64,000 bases of DNA, taken from NCBI GenBank assembly GCA_009780035.1, contig WRAU01000001.1:124001-188000 (forward strand), read 5' to 3'. The translations under genes were made by a program, and so were the position numbers. Positions within the stretch are counted from its first letter, which is position 1. Every line of letters begins with the position of its first letter. The notes beneath the pieces were generated by a model. The model searched no databases and was not told where the DNA came from. It saw only the letters and a program-made list of their open reading frames with translations. Of this stretch, positions 56,325 through 64,000 are shown one piece after another. The stretch comes from Alphaproteobacteria bacterium. GTDB taxonomy: Bacteria > Pseudomonadota > Alphaproteobacteria > WRAU01 > Hepatincolaceae.

Positions 56325-57539
56325 ATGCTTAAATTATTATCATTTTTTTTGCTTTTCAGTTTTTCCCTAAATGCAGAAATTCTGTTTAAAAACGAAGCTA
56401 TTAACCAAAAAATCCAAAATATTGCCGAAGAAAAAATTAATTCACAAAAAACTGCCGGCATGGTAATTTTGGTGCAGCAGGGCGGGCAGATACAATATCT
56501 TAATGCTTTTGGTTTTGCTTATTTGAAAGAGGGCGGACGCAATATTAAACATCCTGTATTAATGGCATATGATACAATTTTTGATCTAGCTTCGCTTACT
56601 AAAGTATTAGCTACAACTCAAGCTGTTATGATGTTAATAAATGAAAATAAACTGCACCTTGATGATAAAGTCTCAAGCTATTTGCCAGAATTTAATACAC
56701 CAGATAAAGCAAATATTACTATTTACGACTTGCTAACCCACAGCAGCGGCTTAGCTCCTTGGCAGCCTTTGTATATTCATGCTAAAAACAAGCAAGAGGC
56801 TATTAATTATATTGCAAAATTTCCTTTGTCTTATAAACCGCAGACTAATCAAGTTTATTCAGATTTAGGCTTTATTGTTCTAGGGGCAGTTGTAGAAAAA
56901 ATCAGCGGCATGCCGTTAGATGTTTATCTGCAAGAAAACTTATATAGCAAATTAGGCATGAATGATACGGGGTTTAATCTATCCCAAGATAAAAAATCCC
57001 GCAGTGCAGCAACATCATGGAATAATTTGTTTGAGCAAAATATGCTAAAACAAGGCAAGTTTGGAGTTAAAGAAAAACCTAGTGATTTCAAAAATTGGCG
57101 GAATTATACTCTTCAAGGAGAAGTTGATGATGGCAATGCTTTTTATGCCATGCAAGGAGTTTCTGGGCATGCAGGGTTATTTTCAAGTGCAGCCGATATT
57201 GCCAAACTGATGCAGCTAATGCTTGATGGCGGCGGTAGTTTTTATTCGCAAGAAATTATAGATGAATTTTCAGCAAAACAAGATAATCCTAATTTTAAGG
57301 GCAGGGCGATTGGCTTTGATTATAGCCGCGATTATATGGGTAAAAACCGCCCGCAGAAAACTTTCGGACATATAGGGTTTACTGGTAATTGCCTTGCCCT
57401 TAACCGCGATAAGAATTTAGGTATAATAATTTTAAGCAACCGCGAGAATATCGGCATGAATAATAATGGTGAGTATACCGGATTTAATGAACTATGCACC
57501 GCTATTATGGACGCAGTGTGGGAAAATTATAAAAATTAA
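56325..57539 (+). CDS. Beta-lactamase-fold serine hydrolase (class C/EstB type)
   Basis: 404 residues from ATG 56325, preceded by AAAGGAAA. A signal peptide (about 1-18) precedes a class C beta-lactamase/esterase fold: SxxK in LASLTKVLATT (about 92), YSDLGF (YxN-like) and HIGFTGNC (HxG). These enzymes include peptidoglycan-trimming DD-peptidases and esterases; true beta-lactam resistance is not implied. An in-frame ATG 21 bp upstream is less likely. It is divergent from rpsD. Confidence 0.85.
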   Translation: MLKLLSFFLLFSFSLNAEILFKNEAINQKIQNIAEEKINSQKTAGMVILVQQGGQIQYLNAFGFAYLKEGGRNIKHPVLMAYDTIFDLASLTKVLATTQAVMMLINENKLHLDDKVSSYLPEFNTPDKANITIYDLLTHSSGLAPWQPLYIHAKNKQEAINYIAKFPLSYKPQTNQVYSDLGFIVLGAVVEKISGMPLDVYLQENLYSKLGMNDTGFNLSQDKKSRSAATSWNNLFEQNMLKQGKFGVKEKPSDFKNWRNYTLQGEVDDGNAFYAMQGVSGHAGLFSSAADIAKLMQLMLDGGGSFYSQEIIDEFSAKQDNPNFKGRAIGFDYSRDYMGKNRPQKTFGHIGFTGNCLALNRDKNLGIIILSNRENIGMNNNGEYTGFNELCTAIMDAVWENYKN

Positions 57540-57668
57540 GGTAATTGCTCACTATAATAAAATAGCTGGCAGAAGCAGACAAATTACTGGAATACGGGAA
57601 ACCTTTAAAAAATTTAATAAAATTTACGATGTGGAAAAACATCTTAAGAAACTTTAATAGGTATTTTT

Positions 57669-57893
57669 TTAGTCAAATTGCTTAAGATAAGCAGAAGGAT
57701 CTTTTTTTGCCTGTTCTATAATTTCTTTAACAATATCTTCAGTAGGCCTGCCAGATACTATATAATCTACTACTTTTTGCTGAATTTTAGGATTATCCTG
57801 CCCTTCAAAAGCAAAAGAAGCTAAAACGCTTTTTATAAATATTCTTTTATTACCCTGTATTGCATCAGGTATTTTTACATGTATATTAGTCAT
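57669..57893 (-). CDS. VbhA-like antitoxin of Fic
   Basis: 74 residues. Residues 26-31 read SFAFEG, matching the inhibitory (S/T)xxxE(G/N) motif of class I Fic antitoxins. The rest (VVDYIVSGRPTEDIVKEIIE) resembles the helical tail of VbhA (an ...V.GE...D.IKD... pattern). The Glu blocks the ATP site of the partner toxin. It lies 37 bp downstream of fic, the reverse of the usual VbhA-VbhT order. Confidence 0.75.
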   Translation of the reverse strand: MTNIHVKIPDAIQGNKRIFIKSVLASFAFEGQDNPKIQQKVVDYIVSGRPTEDIVKEIIEQAKKDPSAYLKQFD

Positions 57894-57930
57894 TGTTTAT
57901 CTCATAATTTCTATATTAATTATAGCATAA

Positions 57931-58545
57931 TTATATATCAAATTCTATATCTTTATTTTTAGATAACAAATGTTTATATATTTTTTCCATATAAGTATAG
58001 TCCATGTTATTACTATCAATAGAGGCTTTTATTATGTGCTCCTTATTTACTTTATCATAATCTAGCTCTATATTGTGGCTATCTTTAACCATTAAAGATA
58101 GGAAAGCTCTTGTAGTCCTGCCATTTCCCTCTCTAAATGGATGTATAATATTTAACTCTCCATGATATAAAGCTAAAGATTTATATAAATCTTCTTCCTT
58201 AATATTTTTAAGAAAATTATCTTTTTTCATTTGTTTATAAAAATCATTATAAGCAGACTCTATAAACATAGGATTGCAAAATAAAGTTACACCTTTTTGA
58301 ATAGTAATTTGTCTTATTTTACCAGCCCAATCGTAAAGTTCCTCAAAGAAATATTTATGCAATTTTTGGAAATGTTTAAGACTATAATCTCCTTTAGGAT
58401 ATTTATCAATATCAGCAGCTTTCATAAAAACTAGAATTTGTTCCATTTTTTCTAATTCTTTAGCATTTTTAATATTAAATTTATTAATTAAAACATCGGG
58501 TGCATCTTTATAAGTATATGGGTCGTTGTGTGCAGCATATTTCAT
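57931..58545 (-). CDS. Fic-domain toxin (AMP transferase)
   Basis: 204 residues from ATG 58545; a longer form from GTG 58632 would add a hydrophobic head with no clear role. The active-site motif HPFREGNGRTTR (about 132) is the full HxFx(D/E)GNGRxxR of Fic enzymes. It is upstream of the VbhA-like gene, so it is probably a class I Fic toxin that AMPylates host or self targets unless held in check. I see no secretion domain such as BID, so a cytoplasmic toxin-antitoxin or plasmid-maintenance role is likeliest. Confidence 0.88.
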   Translation of the reverse strand: MKYAAHNDPYTYKDAPDVLINKFNIKNAKELEKMEQILVFMKAADIDKYPKGDYSLKHFQKLHKYFFEELYDWAGKIRQITIQKGVTLFCNPMFIESAYNDFYKQMKKDNFLKNIKEEDLYKSLALYHGELNIIHPFREGNGRTTRAFLSLMVKDSHNIELDYDKVNKEHIIKASIDSNNMDYTYMEKIYKHLLSKNKDIEFDI

Positions 58546-58769
58546 TAGAGTATTCTTTGTTTTATTATATTTTAGCAAATATTTTTTTAGGAAAGAATTA
58601 AAAAGAATATATAAAGAAATAAATATTCCCACCTATATAATGGGAAAAAGCGAAACAGAATCAAAAATGGAAGCCGCCAAGCCGATTAAACTATCTATAT
58701 AAACTAATATTTTTAAGGGCAATCGGCATAAAAACTAATGAATTACAGAGTGTATAATATTAATAACAA
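58546..58769. other. Spacer between the esterase and fic
   Basis: 224 bp. It holds the fic leader and a 20-codon plus-strand frame from 58640 that I do not believe is a gene. A dyad GCCGATT/AATCGGC (58680-58686, 58720-58726) may be a weak terminator or operator. Confidence 0.35.
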
Positions 58770-59516
58770 TTATTTTTCACTAACACTTTTCAATAAAAAC
58801 TTCTCGCAGATTTCTATGGTATTAGTATTAATGCAATGGGAAAGACCTTTTTCTACATAGCTTTTGAAAGGAATATCGTGCGATTTTAAATAATCTATGC
58901 TGAGGTAGAATTTTTCTAAAGGTAAAACTTCATCATCTTCTCCGTGTATCATAAGAATTTTTTGACTGCTATTGAAGTTTTCATTTTCATGCTCGCCGTA
59001 GTAAACTCCGCTATGCGAAATAACATTTCCCAACTGCATATCATTATTGAGGGCTGTATATAAAGAAAGAATTCCGCCTTGAGAAAAACCAAAAAGTGAA
59101 ATATTCTGCGAGTCTAATTTATGATGTTCTTTAATTTCTTCGATTAGTTTAATAATAAGATTAGAAGCAATTTTTACCTCGCCGAAGCTAGAAATTTCTA
59201 CATCAAAACCGCCATTCTCGTTTTCTTTAGTAATTAAAGGAAACCATTGGTTGCCGGCAAATCCTTCAATTTCATAAGGAGCATTCGGCGCTACAAAAAG
59301 AGTATCCTTCATATTTTTAAATAAAGGGGCAATAGAGATTAAATCTTCAGCATTAGAGCCATAGCCATGCAGCAATATTACCACATGTTTTACATCTTCA
59401 CATTCATGCTTTGCCGTATTCTCATTGATATTATTTTCTGCTTCCGCAGTATTTAAAATATCTTCATTGCCACAAGAAATAAGACAGTTAAGGGTTTTAT
59501 AAGGAGATTTATTCAT
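58770..59516 (-). CDS. Phospholipase/carboxylesterase family hydrolase
   Basis: 248 residues: alpha/beta hydrolase with LLHGYGSNAEDL, APNAPYEIEGFAGNQWFPL, the nucleophile elbow GFSQGG (about 150), an Asp in IHGEDDEVLP and a late His in KGLSHCI. This is the acyl-protein thioesterase/carboxylesterase family that acts on lipid or thioester substrates. An N-terminal extension of about 40 residues is acidic and Asn-rich. Its start overlaps the end of the BolA-Grx gene by 8 nt, so both are cotranslated. Confidence 0.85.
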   Translation of the reverse strand: MNKSPYKTLNCLISCGNEDILNTAEAENNINENTAKHECEDVKHVVILLHGYGSNAEDLISIAPLFKNMKDTLFVAPNAPYEIEGFAGNQWFPLITKENENGGFDVEISSFGEVKIASNLIIKLIEEIKEHHKLDSQNISLFGFSQGGILSLYTALNNDMQLGNVISHSGVYYGEHENENFNSSQKILMIHGEDDEVLPLEKFYLSIDYLKSHDIPFKSYVEKGLSHCINTNTIEICEKFLLKSVSEK

Positions 59517-60141
59517 GATGTTCTGTAAAATTAATATTTTGCGATTTTAATAAATTTTGCAATTCGCCGCTTTGAAACATTCCGCGCACAATATCGCAGC
59601 CGCCGATAAACTGCCCGCCGATATATAGCTGCGGAATAGTAGGCCAGTCAGAATATTCTTTAATTTTTTCGCGGATTTTATAGTCTGCCATTACATCAAC
59701 ATCTACAAAGTCAACATTTAATAAATCTAATAAAATATGATTAACTACCGAACTAAACCCGCATAAGGGCATGTCTTTATTGCCTTTCATAAATAATACT
59801 ACAGAGTTTTCTTTAATAAGGCTGTCAATTTGCTTCAAAACATCATCATTAAGATTAATGTTAGATTCAGCTGCCTCAGCTTTTATTCCAGCATTAGCTG
59901 CAGCTTTTTCCTGCTTGGTGTAGGTATTAAGGGCAAGAGCATGAATTTCGTTGCCAACTAACCCGCCTAAACTGTCATACACCATTTTATGCCGCTGTAA
60001 AGAGCTTTTGTTTAAAAAGCTATCGGAATAAATGGTAGCCTCTAAATGTTGACCATCGCCAACAGTATCAACCACCTCAATATTAGAATTAGGAAACGCA
60101 GTCTCAAGCATTTTCTTTAATTCGTTAGTATTTACACTCAT
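59509..60141 (-). CDS. BolA-glutaredoxin (Grx4-type) fusion protein
   Basis: 210 residues. Residues 1-78 form a BolA domain (LKKMLETAFPNSNIEVVD, RHKMVYDSLGG with His51, NEIHALAL with His67). An Ala/Glu-rich linker (79-98) leads to a monothiol glutaredoxin (99-205) with the CGFS site (127-130), the MKGNKDMPLCG approach and the WPTIPQLYIGG glutathione-binding loop. BolA and CGFS glutaredoxin normally pair to share a [2Fe-2S] cluster for iron sensing or cluster delivery. Here they are one chain. The organism has gshA and a full isc operon to supply glutathione and clusters. Confidence 0.92.
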   Translation of the reverse strand: MSVNTNELKKMLETAFPNSNIEVVDTVGDGQHLEATIYSDSFLNKSSLQRHKMVYDSLGGLVGNEIHALALNTYTKQEKAAANAGIKAEAAESNINLNDDVLKQIDSLIKENSVVLFMKGNKDMPLCGFSSVVNHILLDLLNVDFVDVDVMADYKIREKIKEYSDWPTIPQLYIGGQFIGGCDIVRGMFQSGELQNLLKSQNINFTEHHE

Positions 60142-60211
60142 TTTAAAAGTCCTAAATATTTAATTTCCGTGATTATATCACAATTGCTAAAAATTACCAA
60201 ACCTAAATTGT

Positions 60212-60925
60212 TTATTTTAACAGCCCCAAGTTTTTAAAAGAAGTAGTGCCAGATTCAGCGATAATAACATGATCGTGCAATTTAACATTAATGCTTTCTA
60301 AAGAGGTGCATAGTTTATTTGTCATTCCTATATCTTCCATAGATGGTGTAGGGTTTCCGCTGGGATGGTTGTGAACGATAATAACTGCCGAGGCTTTTAA
60401 CTCTAAACATCTGGCGATAATTTCCCTAGGATAAACGGTTATAGCATTAAGAGTTCCTTCGGCTAAAATTTCATCTTTAATAATGATGTTTCTAATATTA
60501 AGATAAATTACATGAAAAATTTCCTTTTTTTCGTAAGCAATTTTAGCAAAACAATAATCCATTAAATCTTTCCAGTTTTTTAAAACTGAAGAATTGCTGA
60601 TAGTTTTTTTTAAGATTTGCGCATTAGTAGTTTTTAATAGCTGCAATAAGCAAACGGTATTTTCGCTAACTCCTTTATGCTGCAGAAGAATTTCTTGGGG
60701 AGTGGCAATTATAGTGGCAATATCTCCGTATTTTTGTAGTAAAGATTTTGCCAAAGGTTTTACATCACGGCGAGGTATGGCATAAAACAAAAGCATTTCT
60801 AATAGCTCGTAGTCATCATAAGCCATATTTCTGTTTTGAGAGTTATTAAGAAATCTGTTTTTAACCCGCAATCTATGACCGCTGATTATATCAATATCTT
60901 CCGTCTCAAAATCATCATCTTTCAT
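60212..60925 (-). CDS. radC: RadC/JAB-domain DNA-associated protein
   Basis: 237 residues: a helix-hairpin-helix region (about 40-100) and a RadC-type MPN/JAB domain with IIVHNHPSGNPTPSMEDI, the metal-binding H-x-H...SxxD signature. RadC is a DNA-repair-associated protein of unclear role; the early link to recombination repair in E. coli was withdrawn. It lies 12 bp downstream of map. Confidence 0.9.
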   Translation of the reverse strand: MKDDDFETEDIDIISGHRLRVKNRFLNNSQNRNMAYDDYELLEMLLFYAIPRRDVKPLAKSLLQKYGDIATIIATPQEILLQHKGVSENTVCLLQLLKTTNAQILKKTISNSSVLKNWKDLMDYCFAKIAYEKKEIFHVIYLNIRNIIIKDEILAEGTLNAITVYPREIIARCLELKASAVIIVHNHPSGNPTPSMEDIGMTNKLCTSLESINVKLHDHVIIAESGTTSFKNLGLLK

Positions 60926-60937
60926 GAGGGTTATTTC

Positions 60938-61744
60938 CTAAGATTGCGGCTGGGTAAATACAATACAGCCGTCTTTAGTAATGCCAATAGTATGCTCGTA
61001 TTGTGCTGAGAGCGAAAAATCTTTGGTAATAGCCGTCCAGCCGTTGTTCAGCATTTTAATATCTTTTTTACCGAAGTTAATCATAGGCTCAATAGTAAAA
61101 ACCATGCCTTCTTCAAGCAGCATGCCTTCGCCGAATTTGCCGTAATGCAGAACATTAGGATCTTGATGAAATTCGCTCCCCACGCCATGTCCGCAAAATT
61201 CCTCTACCACCGAAAATCTATCTCTTTTAGCGATAGCTGCAATAGTTGCGCCAATATCGCCGATATGAATATTAGGGCGCAGTATTTTTATGGCTTCATC
61301 AAGACATTCAAGAGTAGTTGCCATAAGTCTTTGCGCTTTGGGAGAAATTTTGCCGACACTAAACATTCTGCTAGTATCGCCATACCAGCTGTCTAAAATT
61401 ACGGTTATATCAATGTTAAGAATATCGCCTTCAATAAGTTTTTTATCTCCCGGAATGCCATGGCATATCTCGTGATTTAAAGAAATGCAGGAAGATTTCG
61501 GGTAGCCCCGATAGCCAAGCGTAGCAGGTATTGCTTTATTAGAGATAATAAAATCATGGATTTTAGCGTCTAATTCATTGGTAGAAACTCCTGCTACGAC
61601 AAATTCTTTTATATATTCTAAAGTTTGATAGGCTAACAGACCGGCTTTTTTCAAACCTTCAAAGGCTTTATCATTATAAATGTAAATATTTTCAATTACG
61701 CCGTAATTTTCAATTTTTTTTATAATAAAATTTTTATTATTCAT
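60938..61744 (-). CDS. map: Methionine aminopeptidase
   Basis: 268 residues of the pita-bread fold: TLGYRGYPKSSCISLNHEICHG, the metal ligands in NIDITVILDSWYGDTSRMF, EEFCGHGVGSEFHQDP and FTIEPMIN. It removes the initiator Met from nascent proteins. Its start overlaps the sfsA end by 8 nt. Confidence 0.95.
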   Translation of the reverse strand: MNNKNFIIKKIENYGVIENIYIYNDKAFEGLKKAGLLAYQTLEYIKEFVVAGVSTNELDAKIHDFIISNKAIPATLGYRGYPKSSCISLNHEICHGIPGDKKLIEGDILNIDITVILDSWYGDTSRMFSVGKISPKAQRLMATTLECLDEAIKILRPNIHIGDIGATIAAIAKRDRFSVVEEFCGHGVGSEFHQDPNVLHYGKFGEGMLLEEGMVFTIEPMINFGKKDIKMLNNGWTAITKDFSLSAQYEHTIGITKDGCIVFTQPQS

Positions 61745-62423
61745 AGATAATCTCTAATGGTTTATTAATATTTATTGTATTTAAGTTTATGGAACAATCA
61801 TAGCATAAAAATTCTACTCCTGCCTCTTTTGCCTGCATAAAATTTTTATAGTATACTGGGTCAATATCCTTAGCAATTTTAAAATACTGTGTATCAGTGC
61901 GCTGCACTATATACAAACTAACTGCCCGCCTGCCACTTTTTACGGCATTAATTAATTCTAGCAAATGTTTAGATCCGCGCTGGGTTATAGCATCTGGAAA
62001 TTCTGCCATATGTGCTTTTCTTTTAAGAGTAATATTTTTTACTTCAACAAAACAGTTGCCGTCTAATAAAAAATCAATACGCGATGCCCCATACTTAACC
62101 TCGGCTTGAATGCTGCTATAATTTTCTAAAGGCTTTATAAGTTTGCCGGCAAAACCCTCTGCAGCCAGTTTATTGGTAAGCTGTGTATTTACACCAACTA
62201 AACTAGAGCCGTCATCAATAAGTTCTAGCTTGTATTTTAATTTATTATTAGGGTTTGCCGCCATGCTAAGATAAACATCAAAACCATCTTTAACAAGACC
62301 CAGCATTGAACCGGAGTTTGCGCAATGAACGGTAGCTGTTTCACCATTTTCTAGCAAAACATCACAGAGGAATCTTTTATATCTTTTTATTAATTTAGCT
62401 TTGATAAGTGCAGGATGTTTCAT
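61737..62423 (-). CDS. sfsA: SfsA family protein
   Basis: 228 residues with the SfsA blocks TVHCANSGSMLGL, YGASRIDFLL, CFVEVKNITLKRK, AEFPDAITQRGSKHL and a late CYDCS. It has a PD-(D/E)xK-like fold and is suggested to act on nucleic acid or sugar regulation. It forms an operon with map and radC and follows the methyltransferase by 2 bp. Confidence 0.92.
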   Translation of the reverse strand: MKHPALIKAKLIKRYKRFLCDVLLENGETATVHCANSGSMLGLVKDGFDVYLSMAANPNNKLKYKLELIDDGSSLVGVNTQLTNKLAAEGFAGKLIKPLENYSSIQAEVKYGASRIDFLLDGNCFVEVKNITLKRKAHMAEFPDAITQRGSKHLLELINAVKSGRRAVSLYIVQRTDTQYFKIAKDIDPVYYKNFMQAKEAGVEFLCYDCSINLNTININKPLEIIYE

Positions 62424-62425
62424 GT

Positions 62426-63241
62426 TTATTTCCAGGCAATCAAATTAGCAAATTCAATAATAATAGGATAACAGCCGCTGCTTAGGTCTATATATTTTTG
62501 GAATTTAGCGTCAACTTCTTTAAAAAAACTCTTTCCAATATATTTCTTATTGCGATTAATAAGGATATTATTTTGTCCTGTATTTTTTAAATCTTCAAAT
62601 ATTTTTGCCACGCTGCTATACATAATTTCAATTTTGTCTTTGTCGGCTGTAATTTCTTTAAAACCGGCAGCCTGCACTAAATTGCCTAGTGTTGTAATAT
62701 CTACAAAAGGATGCACGCGAGGTGAAACCCCGTTGAATAATCTCATTTCAGTTTCAAATAAAATTTCATTCAAAGGATAAAGCGTGCCGACAATGGGAAT
62801 GCTTATTAAAAAAGCTCCTTCAGGCTTTAGTATTCTATAGATATTTCTAAAAACAGTTTCAGGGCTATTAATATTATGCAAAGAAAAGTTGCTAAGCACA
62901 ATATCAAAAGAACTATCTTGCATAGAGATATTCTCAGCATCGCATAAAATTTTATTAGGATAAGGGTTATGGTTCAAAAAATTAATTGAGGAATCCATCT
63001 GCCATAATTTGCTGATTTTCTGCGGATTGTAAAATTTGCTATCGGGGCTGTATAGGCTGTTATAAAATTCACCAACCCCCGATCCTATCTCAATTCCAAT
63101 ATTAAAGTTATTTTTTAGCTCACTTAGTTTTTCAGCAGTTCTTAAGCAAATTTCAGTCCTTAAAAAATTAGGCTCTTGCAAATGCTTATTTAACAAATTG
63201 TTTGCTCTTATGTGCAATAATTCTCTATCAAAAACTTTCAT
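62426..63241 (-). CDS. NDUFAF5-like SAM methyltransferase
   Basis: 271 residues from ATG 63241. A class I methyltransferase with IEIGSGVGEF and CDAENISMQDSSFDIVLSNF then SLHNIN. The start MKVFDRELLHIRANN, the region RLFNGVSPRVHPFVDITTLG and the tail IIIEFANLIAWK resemble human NDUFAF5, which hydroxylates a subunit of respiratory complex I. An in-frame TTG 3 bp upstream is less likely. It is divergent from comF, an arrangement I recall from other alphaproteobacteria. Confidence 0.85.
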   Translation of the reverse strand: MKVFDRELLHIRANNLLNKHLQEPNFLRTEICLRTAEKLSELKNNFNIGIEIGSGVGEFYNSLYSPDSKFYNPQKISKLWQMDSSINFLNHNPYPNKILCDAENISMQDSSFDIVLSNFSLHNINSPETVFRNIYRILKPEGAFLISIPIVGTLYPLNEILFETEMRLFNGVSPRVHPFVDITTLGNLVQAAGFKEITADKDKIEIMYSSVAKIFEDLKNTGQNNILINRNKKYIGKSFFKEVDAKFQKYIDLSSGCYPIIIEFANLIAWK

Positions 63242-63310
63242 CAATGCTTATACTATCTAAATTAAAATATATTAAAAAATACCATTAAAATTTAATTTTT
63301 GCAAAAAGTT

Positions 63311-64000
63311 ATGCTTTTACAGTCAATAGTTTTAAAACTGCTTAATTTTATTTACCCTCCGCATTGCTATCTTTGTGATGTTTCTGTTGCTGCCGAAGGA
63401 GTGTGCGGCAATTGCTTTAACAAACTGCAATCAGCTTACAAAAATTGCTGCAGTATGTGCGGGATAGAATTACAAACAGGTGATATATGTTTAGACTGTT
63501 TAGCAAAGCCCAAAATATTTGATTCTGCATCCTATTGTTTTATTTATAACTCAGAAATATTTAAGCTGATATCTGGGTTTAAGAATCATGATAAAACTTA
63601 TATGAGCAAATTTATCAGCAGTTTTTTAATTAAAAAAGTTTATGAAAAAGCATTGGCAGATAAAATAGATGTAATAATTCCAGTGCCGATACATTACCGC
63701 AAATTAATTAAAAGAAAATATAATCATACGGCTATGTTAGCTTATGAAATTGCCAAGTATTTTCATAAACCTTTAATTTGTAGGGCATTAAAGAAAAATA
63801 AAAAAACTGACGACCAAATTAAATTAGGCGGTCAAAAAAGAATAATAAATGTAAAAGGGGCTTTTAATATAAATAAAAACAATTTGAAATTTATAAAAGG
63901 AAAAAATATTTTACTGGTAGATGATGTGCTAACTACAGGAGCTACTATTAATGAATGTGCAATGGTTCTTAAAAAGTCTGGTTGCCGCACCGTTCATGTA
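63311..64000 (+). CDS. comF: ComF family protein (3-prime truncated)
   Basis: 230 codons are present and the gene runs off the window. The N-terminal double zinc ribbon has CYLC...CGNC and CSMC...CLDC, followed by a phosphoribosyltransferase domain with the PRPP loop ILLVDDVLTTGATI. ComF proteins support DNA uptake or replication restart. It starts 69 bp from the divergent NDUFAF5-like gene. Confidence 0.93.
   Translation, partial: MLLQSIVLKLLNFIYPPHCYLCDVSVAAEGVCGNCFNKLQSAYKNCCSMCGIELQTGDICLDCLAKPKIFDSASYCFIYNSEIFKLISGFKNHDKTYMSKFISSFLIKKVYEKALADKIDVIIPVPIHYRKLIKRKYNHTAMLAYEIAKYFHKPLICRALKKNKKTDDQIKLGGQKRIINVKGAFNINKNNLKFIKGKNILLVDDVLTTGATINECAMVLKKSGCRTVHV

Noticed and set aside
57540-57660. 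Open frame continuing past the serine hydrolase gene
   Set aside because: No start codon of its own in the spacer, and the frame overlaps the hydrolase out of phase. Likely noncoding.
58640-58702. 20-codon plus-strand peptide upstream of the Fic toxin
   Set aside because: Too short, no ribosome-binding site and no context.
3-64000. Whole-genome reassignment of UGA to Trp
   Set aside because: Chromosomal genes are full length in the standard code, their Trp codons are TGG and RF2 is intact. Only the phage-like gene has in-frame TGA.
1-64000. CRISPR arrays, rRNA genes, intact insertion sequences
   Set aside because: I saw no evenly spaced direct repeats, no rRNA sequence and no transposase. 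The repeats present are palindromic intergenic elements.

Overview
The window is a dense, AT-rich stretch of alphaproteobacterial chromosome with 57 protein genes (one broken, two cut by the window ends) and one tRNA gene. Lineage markers are GcrA, a class I lysyl-tRNA synthetase, a GCS2-type glutamate-cysteine ligase, an NDUFAF5-like methyltransferase next to comF, and a Msp4/P44-like surface antigen. Low GC, an obligate-parasite-style envelope gene set and many palindromic intergenic repeats suggest a host-associated member of the Rickettsiales/Holosporales type. I cannot name the genus.

Layout. 1-6650: envelope assembly (marC, yfgM-bamB-der, mpg, bepA). 6650-14850: RNase E/G, a cell-wall amidase, PBP1A and RF2. 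15000-19800: a giant AsmA/YhdP-like protein, then a glucose-family PTS EIIC that lacks its EIIB domain. 19860-21780: tyrS and a hydrolase on the minus strand. 21880-27830: a complete isc operon (iscR-iscS-iscU-iscA-hscB-hscA-fdx-iscX) behind a promoter with an IscR-like operator, punctuated by three palindromic elements. 27870-36560: mlaE-mlaF, a DinG-family helicase, an autotransporter and rlmE. 36600-39500: a small secreted protein, ygfZ, trxB and an Lrp regulator. 39680-40410: a decayed or recoded phage tail-collar gene close to tRNA-Met. 40980-48870: gshA, rsmE, ubiA-ubiD, lysS, gcrA and a Nudix protein. 48870-55340: a surface antigen and a LolA-like/ABC/outer-membrane-barrel operon. 55500-64000: rpsD, a serine hydrolase, a Fic/VbhA-type toxin-antitoxin pair, an esterase, a BolA-glutaredoxin fusion, radC, map, sfsA, an NDUFAF5-like methyltransferase and comF.

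Several groups form working units. The isc operon, the BolA-Grx fusion and YgfZ belong to Fe-S cluster assembly and repair. BamB, BepA, YfgM, the AsmA-like protein, MlaEF and the LolA/ABC/barrel operon belong to outer-membrane building.

The least explained signal is a set of seven intergenic hairpins. Each has a short, partly conserved loop flanked by arms of 15-33 bp unique to its locus. Six of the seven begin in or at the end of a gene, so they look like inverted copies of local sequence around a common core. Five further loci carry a REP-like GTCATRCCG repeat. The phage gene has two in-frame TGA codons where Trp would fit, and TGA is almost absent as a stop in the window (1 of 56 genes by hand count), although RF2 is intact.
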